Source: CAZFOB01 sp964520325 (GTDB lineage Bacteria; Actinomycetota; JAICYB01). Taken from it: a stretch of DNA of 64,000 nucleotides. A program made the position numbers and the translations under genes. Positions 49,087-56,813 of this stretch are shown one piece after another. The DNA lies in contig CAZFOB010000010.1 of the NCBI GenBank assembly GCA_964520325.1, positions 1-64,000 of the forward strand. Direction: 5' to 3'. The number at the start of each line of letters is the position of its first letter. Position 1 is the stretch's first letter. Below the pieces are notes generated by a model that worked only from the letters and a program-made list of their open reading frames with translations, did not search any database and was not told the origin of the DNA.

Positions 49087-50069
49087 GGCGTCGGCGTCGG
49101 CGTCGGAGGGCCAGTGGACGGCGTCGGATCGGGGAAGCAGTCTCCGTCCGGTTGGCCCGACTCGCACGGGCTCGGCGCGGGCGTGATCTTCGGCGTTCGC
49201 TTCGGCCTTGTCGTCGGCTCGGCGGTTTCTTTCGGTGTTGGTGTCGGGGTGGGCTTGGCCGTCGGAGTCGGTGTGGCTGTGGGGATCGGACGGCTCACCG
49301 GATCGGGCGCCCGCGTGGAGGACGGCGCCGTCGTCACCTCGGGAGCTTGCGGAGTCGCCGCGGCGCGCTCGAGGGCGAGCTGCTCATCGTCGGCGAGGTT
49401 CTCCTTCACCCAACCGTCGATGAGTCCGAGTTTCTTCTCGTCACAGACCGAAAGCGCACTCTCCGAAGCCACCACGCAGCCGCCGTCGGCGACCGTGCGC
49501 TGCTCTCCGCCGGACGATTCGACAACCGTCGAACCACTCACCCCGACCACATAGCAGGTGGACTTCGTCCGGCAATCGACCATGAACGTCGTTCCACGGA
49601 CGCGAGCGACGGCGTTGCCCATCCTGACCTCGAACCGGTCGCCCTCGGACGTGAGCTCGGCTACGCGGTTCCACACGCGACCTCCTGAGAGCTCGAACGC
49701 CACCGCGTGCCCCTCCGGACGGTCGACCAGTTCGCGCACCGCGACCTCAGTCTCGCCGTCCAGACGCATCAACGAGCCGTCGAACAGATCGATCTGCGCT
49801 TGCCCTGTGCCATCAGTGCGCACGACATCGCCGGCCCCGAGATTCTCTCCTTCGGATGCGGCGATGTAATCGCCAGATCCGTGACGCACGCCCACGGTGT
49901 CGTCACGGACGCGCACCTCAGCCAGTGCGTCCGGTGCACTCCTCGCGACGATCGCGATCGCGACGATCCCGGCGACGGAGACCAACGCGAGGAACGCGAC
50001 GATGTACCGGCGAAATCTGCTCCGCGGTGGCGGAGCGTCGAACATCTCGGTGATCTCTTCGGTTCTCAT
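49083..50069 (-). CDS. Membrane-anchored FecR-domain protein with Thr-Pro-rich tail
   Basis: 328 residues from ATG 50069; an upstream frame would cross the tRNA. A membrane helix (YIVAFLALVSVAGIVAIAIV, about 22-41) precedes a FecR domain: GENLGAGDVVRTDGTGQAQI, RLDGETEVAVREL, and VRGTTFMVDC. The last 110 residues are Thr/Pro/Lys-rich (TPTPTAKPTPTPTP), typical of cell-wall-spanning linkers. FecR domains sense or bind at the surface; no TonB receptor is present, as expected outside Gram-negatives. Confidence 0.85.
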   Translation of the reverse strand: MRTEEITEMFDAPPPRSRFRRYIVAFLALVSVAGIVAIAIVARSAPDALAEVRVRDDTVGVRHGSGDYIAASEGENLGAGDVVRTDGTGQAQIDLFDGSLMRLDGETEVAVRELVDRPEGHAVAFELSGGRVWNRVAELTSEGDRFEVRMGNAVARVRGTTFMVDCRTKSTCYVVGVSGSTVVESSGGEQRTVADGGCVVASESALSVCDEKKLGLIDGWVKENLADDEQLALERAAATPQAPEVTTAPSSTRAPDPVSRPIPTATPTPTAKPTPTPTPKETAEPTTRPKRTPKITPAPSPCESGQPDGDCFPDPTPSTGPPTPTPTP

Positions 50070-50092
50070 GGCCCGCCAGGTCGAATGCGGCG

Positions 50093-50166
50093 TGCCCCCG
50101 GTGGGACTCGAACCCACACTTGGAGCATTTTAAGTGCCCTCCCTCTACCGGTTGGGGTACGGGGGC
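50093..50166 (-). tRNA. Atypical class I tRNA with anticodon UAA
   Basis: 74 nt. Acceptor GCCCCCG/CGGGGGC is perfect, the T-arm is GTGGG-TTCGAGT-CCCAC, and the anticodon stem GGGCA/TGCTC (one G-U) holds the loop CTTAAAA, giving anticodon UAA, which reads the UUA (Leu) codon. The variable loop is only 5 nt, whereas leucine tRNAs have a long variable arm, and the D-arm pairs poorly with one extra base. Discriminator base A. CCA is not encoded. Leucine identity is therefore doubtful. Confidence 0.75.
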
Positions 50167-50201
50167 CGCTTGAGGATATCCGAGAAGCGCCGGTTTCCCG
50201 T

Positions 50202-50981
50202 CTACACTCCGCCACCGCCCATCCGTAAGCTCTGACCGCCATCGACGATGATCGTTTCGCCGTTGATGTACCTGGCAGCCGGCGAGCTCAGGAACTGGAC
50301 GACGTCCGCGATGTCCTCAGGGTCTCCGATGCGACGGACGGGGATCGCACGTGCGATCGAGGCTTTGATCTCATCGGTCGGCGCGAGGTACTCGGCCCCC
50401 TCGGTCATGATCAGTCCGGGAGCGATGCAGTTGACGCGCACTTTTGGTCCCCATTCGACGGCCAGAGAACGCGTGGCATTCACCACGCCCGCCTTCGACG
50501 CACCGTAGGCAACGGAGAACGCTGCGCCATAGATCCCGGCAACGCTCGCGATGTTGATGATCACGCCGCCGTCGGCCTGTTGTTGCATCACGGCGTTCGC
50601 CTTCTGGCTGAAGACAAGGACACCGGTGAGGTTGATGGCCGTCACGGCAGCGAAGAAGCGCGGCGAGGCGGTAGCCGATTCCGCACCCGGCGATCCGCCG
50701 GCGTTGTTCACAAGGATGTCCAACTTGCCGAATTCGTCGACGGCGCGCTTCACGACCGCTTCGATCTGATCGGCCTCGCGGACGTCGCATGTCATATGGA
50801 CGATGCGCCCCTCCACGTCGGTGAGGCCCTCGGCGGCCGGTGGCGTGTCGTAGTCGCGACGCGAACACGTCACGACGGAGCCGCCTTCGCAGAGCAGCGT
50901 CGCAGCGATCGACTTGCCTATTCCAACATTGCCACCGGTGACGATCGCGACCTTGCCTGAAACGTCGAACTTCCCAGCCAT
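50202..50981 (-). CDS. Short-chain dehydrogenase/reductase (SDR)
   Basis: 259 residues from ATG 50981, which has GGGGG at the right spacing; ATG 50987 is the alternative. VAIVTGGNVGIGKSIAATLL, LVNNAGGSPG, IINIASVAGIYGAAFSVAYG then ASKAGV (Ser-Tyr-Lys) and the ending YINGETIIVDGGQS are complete. Probably a 3-oxoacyl or alcohol dehydrogenase. Substrate unknown. Confidence 0.9.
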   Translation of the reverse strand: MAGKFDVSGKVAIVTGGNVGIGKSIAATLLCEGGSVVTCSRRDYDTPPAAEGLTDVEGRIVHMTCDVREADQIEAVVKRAVDEFGKLDILVNNAGGSPGAESATASPRFFAAVTAINLTGVLVFSQKANAVMQQQADGGVIINIASVAGIYGAAFSVAYGASKAGVVNATRSLAVEWGPKVRVNCIAPGLIMTEGAEYLAPTDEIKASIARAIPVRRIGDPEDIADVVQFLSSPAARYINGETIIVDGGQSLRMGGGGV

Positions 50982-51018
50982 CGTCATCCCCCGCGTCCGT
51001 GGAAAAGAGAAGAGAAGC

Positions 51019-51918
51019 TCAGGCTAACTTTTCGACGAGGTCCAGGACGAGCCCGTCGAGGATGTCGCGTTCGGAAACGAGCACGTGATCGAAGCTCCAT
51101 CGGTCCATCACGGAGGCGAGGATCAGCGATCCGCCACCGATGAGGTCGGCACGTCCAGGCTCAACGGGGCCGAGAGCCACGATGTCTTGGGCGGACATAC
51201 TCAGCAGCCGTTCGCTCCAACGGGTCACGTCCTCGCGTGAAACCTCAGCCCCATGGACGAGATCGCGTTCGTAGACGGTCAAGCGCAGAACGATCGCAGT
51301 GAGTGTCGTGATCGTCCCGGCGACGCCAACGAACGATCCGCGCAACGCATCGCCAACGCGACCGAGCGCATCGTTCACAACCGCTCGTGCGTCCTCGATC
51401 TCGGCAGACGTTGGTGGATCGCCGTGCAAGCATCTCTCCCGAAGCCGCACCGAGCCGATGTCGAGCGACACTGAGTCTCCTGCCACCGACAGCTCAGTCG
51501 ATCCGCCACCGATGTCGCACACGACGTACTCACCAGCTTCGAGCCCGGCGGTCGCTCCGAGGTAGGAGATGCGTCCCTCCTCGACGCCTGACAACAGTTC
51601 CAACTCCACACCGGTGCGTTCGACCACCAAGGCCATGAACGCGTCACGATCCGCGGCGTCGCGCACAGCGCTCGTGCCGGCGATGCGGATACGATCGGCC
51701 CCCGCCCGACGTGCGACTGCAGCGAAGTCACCGATCGCATCAACGGTTCGCACGATCGCGTCGGGGGCCAAGCGGCCAACAGCGTCCAGACCTTGACCGA
51801 GTCGCGTGATCTGTCGCCGACGCTCGACGGCCTCGATGCGCGCGAGGCCGGCCGCGCTCGAATCGGCCACAAGGAGCCGGACGGTGTTCGTTCCGACGTC
51901 GATCGCCGCTAGGCGCAT
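51019..51918 (-). CDS. ppx: Ppx/GppA-family phosphatase (exopolyphosphatase)
   Basis: 299 residues from ATG 51918, overlapping DUF501 by 10 nt. Phosphate-loop motifs of the ASKHA fold: MRLAAIDVGTNTVRLLVADS, AGTSAVRDAADRDAF, VVCDIGGGSTELSVAG and VGVAGTITTLTAI. It hydrolyses polyphosphate or pppGpp. Length is that of the short, two-domain actinobacterial Ppx. The DUF501-Ppx neighbourhood is conserved in this phylum. Confidence 0.9.
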   Translation of the reverse strand: MRLAAIDVGTNTVRLLVADSSAAGLARIEAVERRRQITRLGQGLDAVGRLAPDAIVRTVDAIGDFAAVARRAGADRIRIAGTSAVRDAADRDAFMALVVERTGVELELLSGVEEGRISYLGATAGLEAGEYVVCDIGGGSTELSVAGDSVSLDIGSVRLRERCLHGDPPTSAEIEDARAVVNDALGRVGDALRGSFVGVAGTITTLTAIVLRLTVYERDLVHGAEVSREDVTRWSERLLSMSAQDIVALGPVEPGRADLIGGGSLILASVMDRWSFDHVLVSERDILDGLVLDLVEKLA

Positions 51919-52385
51919 GGCGGCGGACGGCATACCTCACCGACCTGCTCGAGCACCCACGCGCCGACAGGATTGCATCCGCATACAAGCTCGTGCGCGA
52001 GGTGCGCGTGCAGACACTTCACGTGGTCGAAGCGGCCTCCGCCGACGCCGCCGCCCTCGATGCGATGATGCGCATCACGCTGCGCGACATAGTCGGCAGT
52101 TGCCTCCTCGAGTGCCCCACGAAACGTCTCGTCCGAATCCACCAGCTCGTTGATCTCGTGGATCTTCCCGGCTGACTCGAGGGCTCCGACCGCAACGGAT
52201 GCGCGCCGGCACGTCAGCCAGAAGAGCGTGGGGAACGGCACGCCGTCGACGAGCGGATGGGTCTCGATCACAGCGGGCAATCCGCACCCACACCGGACGG
52301 CGACGCGGACCTCTCCGCGCACCGGACGGCCGAGTTGACGCTCGACGGCGAGACGATCCTGTTCAGAAAGAGCGAAGACGCTCAG
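51909..52385 (-). CDS. DUF501-family protein, probable CTG start
   Basis: Conserved DUF501 motifs: VRCGCGLPAVIETHP, PFPTLFWLTCRR, LESAGKIHEIN and KCLHAHLAHELVCGCNPVGA. The first conventional start is GTG 52322, but family-like sequence (SEQDRLAVERQLGRPVRGEV) continues upstream in frame to a CTG at 52385 that overlaps the S1-gene stop as CTGA, matching the overlap style of the region. From CTG the protein has 158 residues, a normal DUF501 length. Function of DUF501 is unknown; it is linked to Ppx. Confidence 0.75.
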   Translation of the reverse strand: MSVFALSEQDRLAVERQLGRPVRGEVRVAVRCGCGLPAVIETHPLVDGVPFPTLFWLTCRRASVAVGALESAGKIHEINELVDSDETFRGALEEATADYVAQRDAHHRIEGGGVGGGRFDHVKCLHAHLAHELVCGCNPVGAWVLEQVGEVCRPPPCA

Positions 52386-52744
52386 GTCAGCTTGTTCCGG
52401 ACGTTGCGTTTGATGTCCGCCTGCCGCTCGTTCGACTTCTGCATGAACTTCTTGAGCATGCGTTCGAAGTCGGGATCCTGCTTCGGCGTCGGACGGTGTT
52501 CGGTTGGATCCGGTTCCTGCAGGGCCTTGATCGAGAGGTCGAGACGGCCGTCGTCCTTGATCCCGACGACCTTGACCGCCACCTTCTCGCCCTCGCGGAT
52601 GAAATCGGTGACGTTCTGGACGTACGACCGATCGACCTGCGAGATGTGCACGAGCCCCTTCGAGCCGTCGTCGAGGTCGACGAAGGCCCCATACGGCATG
52701 ATCTTGGCGACCGTTCCCTCGGCGGTTTCGCCGACGTCAGCCAT
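52382..52744 (-). CDS. S1 RNA-binding domain protein
   Basis: 120 residues from ATG 52744. An S1 domain fills the first 75 residues: VGETAEGTVAKIMPYGAFVD, GLVHISQVDRSYVQNVTDFI and GRLDLSIKAL; the C-terminus is charged (DFERMLKKFMQKSNERQADI). It is similar to small general stress or translation-associated S1 proteins. It leads the S1-DUF501-Ppx unit. Confidence 0.9.
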   Translation of the reverse strand: MADVGETAEGTVAKIMPYGAFVDLDDGSKGLVHISQVDRSYVQNVTDFIREGEKVAVKVVGIKDDGRLDLSIKALQEPDPTEHRPTPKQDPDFERMLKKFMQKSNERQADIKRNVRNKLT

Positions 52745-52816
52745 GTGCTTGCATCCTCGACATCGCTGTCACTCTAGAAATGCCCTTCTTTGAGAGTCAA
52801 TCGGTCCACGTGGTCG

Positions 52817-53200
52817 CTACTTGATCTCGACCGTGCCGCCGGCTGCCTCGATGGCTGCCTTGATCTTCTCGGCCTCGTCCTTGGTGACGTGCTCCTTGAT
52901 GGCCTTCGGCGCACTGTCGACCAGGTCCTTCGCTTCCTTCAAGCCGAGCGTTGTGTGCGCGCGCACTTCCTTGATGACCTGGATCTTCTTGTCACCAGTC
53001 CCGGTGAGGACCACGTCGAACTCGGTCTGCTCCTCGGCCGGCGCACCGCCGTCGCCGCCCGCAGCCGCGCCAGGGGCGGCCGCCATCATCGGAGCAGCCG
53101 CTTCGATGCCGAACTCCTCCTGCATCTTCTTGGCAAGCTCGGCCGCCTCGAGGACCGAAAGTTCCTTGATCGATTCGAGCACCGCATCAACATTGGCCAT
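52817..53200 (-). CDS. rplL: 50S ribosomal protein L7/L12
   Basis: 127 residues from ATG 53200 (GTG 53209 is in frame). N-terminal dimerisation part (DAVLESIKELSVLEAAELAK), Ala/Gly hinge, and the C-terminal domain FDVVLTGTGDKKIQVIKEVR, GLKEAKDLVDSAPKAIKEHV. The stalk protein of the large subunit that recruits translation GTPases. It follows rplJ as usual. Confidence 0.97.
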   Translation of the reverse strand: MANVDAVLESIKELSVLEAAELAKKMQEEFGIEAAAPMMAAAPGAAAGGDGGAPAEEQTEFDVVLTGTGDKKIQVIKEVRAHTTLGLKEAKDLVDSAPKAIKEHVTKDEAEKIKAAIEAAGGTVEIK

Positions 53201-53205
53201 ACCGC

Positions 53206-53847
53206 TCACTCCCCTTCTTCGTCTGTGACTTCATTGGTGGTTTCGGCCGGTGCTTCTACCTCGGCCGGTGCTTCGGTTTCGGCCGGTGCTTCTACCTCTG
53301 CCGGTGCTTCGCTCGGCCCGCGCTTCGCGAGCTCTTCGAGGACGAACAGGATCCGGCCGGCCGGCGCCTCGAGCAGCATCATGATCCGCTGCAACGGGGC
53401 GACGAGCATCCCGGCGATCTTCGCGCGCGAGGTGTCGAGCGGATCGACAGTCGCAAGATCCCGCGTTTGTTCGTCAGTGAGCACAACTCCGTCGAGGAGG
53501 CCGCCCTTGATGACGAGGTTCGGGTGTTCCCTCGAAAACGTCGCGAGAACCTTCGCGGCCGCGACGGGATCACCCCTGATGTACGCGACGGCAACGGGAC
53601 CTTCGAGCAGGCCCTCGAGATCAGACAGACCGAGATCGTTCACCGCGATGCGCACGAGAGTGTTCTTGCTCACGCGGTAGCTCGCATCGACGTCGAGGAG
53701 ACGCGAGCGTAGCGTCTTGAGATCTTTGACCGTCAGCCCCCGGTACTCGGTGACGACCGCAGCCTGCGCGGCTCCGAGTTCGGTTCTGATCTTGTCCACG
53801 GCCTCGGCCTTCTCGGGCCGGACCTTGACTGCGTATGCCTCTGTCAT
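53206..53847 (-). CDS. rplJ: 50S ribosomal protein L10 with repeated acidic C-terminal tail
   Basis: 213 residues from ATG 53847. The L10 core is AQAAVVTEYRGLTVKDLKTL, YRVSKNTLVRIAV and GPVAVAYIRGDPVAAAKVLA. After about residue 175 comes an unusual tail of EAPAEVEAPAETEAPAEVEA type repeats ending DEEGE, encoded by near-identical 18-bp units. The stalk base binds L7/L12 at this end, so the tail may extend the stalk region; its function is unknown. Preceded by the L10 leader. Confidence 0.97.
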   Translation of the reverse strand: MTEAYAVKVRPEKAEAVDKIRTELGAAQAAVVTEYRGLTVKDLKTLRSRLLDVDASYRVSKNTLVRIAVNDLGLSDLEGLLEGPVAVAYIRGDPVAAAKVLATFSREHPNLVIKGGLLDGVVLTDEQTRDLATVDPLDTSRAKIAGMLVAPLQRIMMLLEAPAGRILFVLEELAKRGPSEAPAEVEAPAETEAPAEVEAPAETTNEVTDEEGE

Positions 53848-53965
53848 AAGAAAACCCCCGTCCATTCGGACGAGGGCTGCCGAAACGAAAGCTCTTCACT
53901 TTCGCCTCGACAGGCGCGGAAACTTCCCGCCTTCGTCCGAAGGAACCTGCTGTCTACGGCTAGTT
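53848..53965 (-). promoter_or_regulatory. Ribosomal L10 leader (autoregulatory mRNA element)
   Basis: The about 118-nt 5' region of rplJ contains CCGTAGACAGCAGG, the conserved L10/L12-binding segment of the L10 leader, followed by paired segments including a GAAAGTGAAGAGCTTTCG hairpin and the terminal CCCTCGTCC...GGACGGGGG stem next to the start. L10(L12)4 binding here normally represses rplJ-rplL translation. Confidence 0.75.
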
Positions 53966-53966
53966 C

Positions 53967-53972
53967 AGTATA
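53967..53972 (-). promoter_or_regulatory. -10 box of the rplJL transcript
   Basis: TATACT on the minus strand lies just upstream of the conserved leader segment and 17 nt after the rplA stop. A start of transcription about 7 nt on would give the leader seen. No good -35 box is visible. Confidence 0.55.
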
Positions 53973-53988
53973 CGAGTTCGGATGTTGC

Positions 53989-54705
53989 TCAGGTCTCCGC
54001 TCCGGTGAGGTCCCGTGGCGTGACGTTCGGATCCACGCGCACACCCGGTCCCATCGTCGAAGAGAGGGTGATCGACTTGATGTAGCGGCCCTTCGCCGTG
54101 GACGGCTTGGCCTTGATGAGCTCGTCGAGGGCCGCGGCGAGGTTGACCTTGAGCGCTTTGGGATCGAACGAAGCCTTACCGAGGATCATGTGGACGTTGC
54201 CGAACTTGTCCGAACGGTATTCGACCTTTCCGCCCTTGATCTCACCGACCGCCTTGGCCACGTCGGGCGTGACCGTTCCCGCCTTGGGGTTCGGCATCAG
54301 ACCTCTCGGTCCGAGGAGCTTTCCGATCTTTCCGACCTTCGGCATCATGTCCGGGGTTGCGACGGCAGCATCGAAATCGAACCAGCCGCCCTGGACCCGA
54401 TCGACGAGGTCATCGGATCCGACCACGTCCGCACCGGCTTCCTGCGCCTGACGCGCAGCCTCACCCTCGGCGAAGACGGCGACCCGCATGTCCTTTCCGG
54501 TGCCTGAGGGAAGACTCACGGTGCCGCGCACCATCTGGTCGGACTTGCGGGGGTCGATCCCAAGCTTGAAGCTCGCCTCGACGGTCTCGTCGAACTTCGC
54601 GGTGGCGTTCTGCTTGACGAGCTCGAGAGCATCGAGCGGGTTGTGCAGCTTCTCGCGATCGAAGTTCTCGTTCGCGGTCTTCAGTCGTTTCGCAAGCTTC
54701 GTCAT
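53989..54705 (-). CDS. rplA: 50S ribosomal protein L1
   Basis: 238 residues from ATG 54705. LDALELVKQNATAKFDETVE, SLPSGTGKDMRVAVFAEGEA, KIGKLLGPRGLMPNPKAGTV and IKSITLSSTMGPGVRVD are standard L1. It binds 23S rRNA at the L1 stalk and represses its own operon. Confidence 0.98.
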   Translation of the reverse strand: MTKLAKRLKTANENFDREKLHNPLDALELVKQNATAKFDETVEASFKLGIDPRKSDQMVRGTVSLPSGTGKDMRVAVFAEGEAARQAQEAGADVVGSDDLVDRVQGGWFDFDAAVATPDMMPKVGKIGKLLGPRGLMPNPKAGTVTPDVAKAVGEIKGGKVEYRSDKFGNVHMILGKASFDPKALKVNLAAALDELIKAKPSTAKGRYIKSITLSSTMGPGVRVDPNVTPRDLTGAET

Positions 54706-54715
54706 AAGCCCCTCT

Positions 54716-54795
54716 TATTTCGCTGGGCACCGCGCAAGCGCGTCGCCCGTCGTCCTATTTCGCTGGGCACCGCGCAAGCGCGTCGCCCGTCGTCC
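54716..54795. repeat. Tandem 40-bp hairpin repeat between rplK and rplA
   Basis: Two identical 40-bp units (54716-54755 and 54756-54795), each with TTCGCTGGGCACCGCGC then GCGCGTCGCCCGTCG, able to fold with GGGC/GCCC and CGCG arms. A diverged third copy is at 58262-58301. The last base of unit 2 belongs to the rplK stop codon. Possibly a REP-like or terminator element. Confidence 0.9.
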
Positions 54796-55217
54796 TACTC
54801 CACCTTCACGCCCATCGAGCGCGCGGTGCCCTCGATGATCTTCATGGCCTGCTCGATGTCGTTCGCGGTCAGGTCCTTCATCTTCTGTTCGGCGATCTTG
54901 CGCACCTGGTCCTTGGTGATCGTCGCCACCTTGTCACGGTGTGGCTCGGCGGAGCCCTTCTCGATGCCCGCCGCAGCCTTGATGAGGATGGCTGCCGGGG
55001 GCGTCTTTGTGACGAACTCGAACGAGCGATCCTCGAAGACCGTGAGCTCAACGGGGATCACAGTGCCCATCTGAGCTCGCGTCGAGTCGTTGTACGCCTG
55101 GACGAACTGCATGATGTTCACGCCATGCTGACCGAGGGCCGGGCCGACCGGCGGCGCAGCCGAGGCCTGTCCGGCCGGGAGCTGGAGCTTGAGCTTCGTG
55201 AGGATCTTCTTGGCCAT
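54795..55217 (-). CDS. rplK: 50S ribosomal protein L11
   Basis: 140 residues from ATG 55217. TKLKLQLPAGQASAAPPVGP, ALGQHGVNIMQFVQAYND and KTPPAAILIKAAAGIEKG are diagnostic. It forms the GTPase-associated centre of the large subunit. It follows nusG by 9 nt. Confidence 0.98.
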   Translation of the reverse strand: MAKKILTKLKLQLPAGQASAAPPVGPALGQHGVNIMQFVQAYNDSTRAQMGTVIPVELTVFEDRSFEFVTKTPPAAILIKAAAGIEKGSAEPHRDKVATITKDQVRKIAEQKMKDLTANDIEQAMKIIEGTARSMGVKVE

Positions 55218-55226
55218 TCGTTACTC

Positions 55227-55943
55227 CTAGAGCTTGGTTACCTGATCGAAAGTCAGTTCTACCGGTGTTTCACGACCGAACAGGTCGAGTAGGACGGTTA
55301 CGCGCTGCTTGTCGGGATCGATCGCGTTGACGGGGCCGCTGTATCCGGCGAATGCGCCGCCGATCACGCTGACAACCTCCCCGATCTCGTACTGCAGTTT
55401 CGGCTTCGGGCGGTCTTCGATCTTCGGCGCCAGAATCTTCGACACTTCGTGGGCGTCGAGCGGTGTGGGCTTAGCACCCGAGCCGACGAAACCGGTGACC
55501 CCCGGGGTGTTGCGCACGACGTACCACGAGTCGTCGTCCAATTCCATACGGACGAGGATGTAGCCGGGGAACACCTTCTTCTGGACGGCCTGCATCTTGC
55601 CCGACTTGAGCTCCATCACTTCTTCAGTCGGTACCACAACGTCGTAGATCTTGTCTTCCATGTTCATCGACTGGATCCGCGACGCGAGGTTGGCTTTCAC
55701 TTTGTTCTCGTACCCCGCGTAGGTGTGGACAACGAACCAGTCACCCGGAGCGAAGAAGTAATCCTCCTCCTCGTCTTCGTCTTCGTCCTCGTCGACGTCT
55801 TCAGACGAAGCCTCGACCTCGGCCTCGGGATCGGTCGTTTCCACGGCAACGGTTGACGCGGAAGCCTCGACCTCCGGTTCGACGTCGCTCTGCTCGCTGG
55901 TTTCGAGTTCGGTTTGGTCTGTCGTCACATCATCCTCGGTCAT
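55227..55943 (-). CDS. nusG: Transcription factor NusG
   Basis: 238 residues from ATG 55943, which overlaps secE by ATGA. The first 65 residues are an acidic low-complexity extension (DVDEDEDEDEEEDYF), common in actinobacteria; then the NGN domain (WFVVHTYAGYENKVKANLAS, KVFPGYILVRMELDDDSWYV) and the KOW domain (IGEVVSVIGGAFAGYSGPVN). It modulates elongation and couples transcription to translation or Rho. Confidence 0.97.
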   Translation of the reverse strand: MTEDDVTTDQTELETSEQSDVEPEVEASASTVAVETTDPEAEVEASSEDVDEDEDEDEEEDYFFAPGDWFVVHTYAGYENKVKANLASRIQSMNMEDKIYDVVVPTEEVMELKSGKMQAVQKKVFPGYILVRMELDDDSWYVVRNTPGVTGFVGSGAKPTPLDAHEVSKILAPKIEDRPKPKLQYEIGEVVSVIGGAFAGYSGPVNAIDPDKQRVTVLLDLFGRETPVELTFDQVTKL

Positions 55944-56239
55944 CGTTGCGGTCTGAAAAGTTCAACGATCCCTCGCGCGAACGCGATGTCCAGCACGAAC
56001 ACAAGCGTCGTCAGCACACTTACAACAAACACCACGACGATTGAGTAGGTCATCACCTCGGCCGGCGTCGGCCAGATCACTCGCTTGAGCTCAGCCTGGA
56101 TCTCGCGCAAGTACTGCCTGAACCCCACGCGCTCCCGCTTCTGTTGAACGGGCATGGGCGGCCGCGGACCACCGCGCGCCATCTGACGCTGCTGTTGCTT
56201 CTCGTCGCGCTTCATCCGCCGCTTGAACTCGCGGTTCAC
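55940..56239 (-). CDS. secE: Preprotein translocase subunit SecE
   Basis: 99 residues from GTG 56239, with AGAGGAAG upstream; any earlier start would lie in the tRNA-Trp gene. A basic N-terminal part is followed by the conserved YLREIQAELKRVIWPTPAEV and one membrane helix (YSIVVVFVVSVLTTLVFVLD). It is the essential clamp of SecYEG. The position between tRNA-Trp and nusG is the classic order. Confidence 0.95.
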   Translation of the reverse strand: MNREFKRRMKRDEKQQQRQMARGGPRPPMPVQQKRERVGFRQYLREIQAELKRVIWPTPAEVMTYSIVVVFVVSVLTTLVFVLDIAFARGIVELFRPQR

Positions 56240-56263
56240 TGCTTTCTTCCTCTCGTCGTAAAG

Positions 56264-56337
56264 CAGGGCCGGGGGGACTCGAACCCCCAACCCCCGGTTT
56301 TGGAGACCGGTGCTCTGCCAAATTGAGCTACGGCCCT
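56264..56337 (-). tRNA. tRNA-Trp (CCA)
   Basis: 74 nt. Acceptor AGGGCCG/CGGCCCT, D-arm GCTC...GAGC, anticodon stem CCGGT/ACCGG with loop CTCCAAA (anticodon CCA), T-arm GGGGG-TTCGAGT-CCCCC, discriminator G, all typical of tRNA-Trp. It lies directly upstream of secE. Confidence 0.95.
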
Positions 56338-56432
56338 AGGGTGTGGGAATCCGTCAAGTATAGGGGGAGCTTGACGCGAGCGCCGAAGGGGCGCCCGGAG
56401 CTTCGAGCGGCCTGACCGAGCCAGAGAGTGCC

Positions 56433-56813
56433 CTAAGCGACGAGCTCGACCTGTGGCTCGGCTTCCGCTTGTGGCGGCCGCGGGCTCAGGCGGCGCCGTG
56501 CTACGAGCAGGCCAACAGCGGCGGTGCCAACAGCGGCGGCGCCAACGGCCGCGCCGCGCCAGAACCTCGGATGGGAGACGATATCCCGCGCACGACCACG
56601 GCGCGTTCGAGAGAGCGCGTCCAGGATGGCCGGCTCGAGATTGGCGGGAACGATCGCCAGACGAGTCTGCAGACCGGACAACGCGGCGCGCAGATCATCG
56701 GCCTGGCGCGACTGCTCCCGGCAGCTCTCGCACTCGCGAAGATGCTCCTGCGGAGCGGCTTGTGGACCCTCCGACCACACGATCTGCTCAACGTGTTCGC
56801 AGTTGGTATTCAT
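56433..56813 (-). CDS. Zinc-finger anti-sigma factor (zf-HC2 type)
   Basis: 126 residues from ATG 56813, overlapping the sigma gene by 4 nt (ATGA). The anti-sigma domain has CEHVEQIVW and HLRECESCREQ (H-x3-C-x2-C) and a helix; one membrane segment (GAAVGAAAVGTAAVGLLVAR) and a short acidic tail follow. It probably holds the adjacent ECF sigma at the membrane in a redox- or zinc-sensitive way. Confidence 0.85.
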   Translation of the reverse strand: MNTNCEHVEQIVWSEGPQAAPQEHLRECESCREQSRQADDLRAALSGLQTRLAIVPANLEPAILDALSRTRRGRARDIVSHPRFWRGAAVGAAAVGTAAVGLLVARRRLSPRPPQAEAEPQVELVA

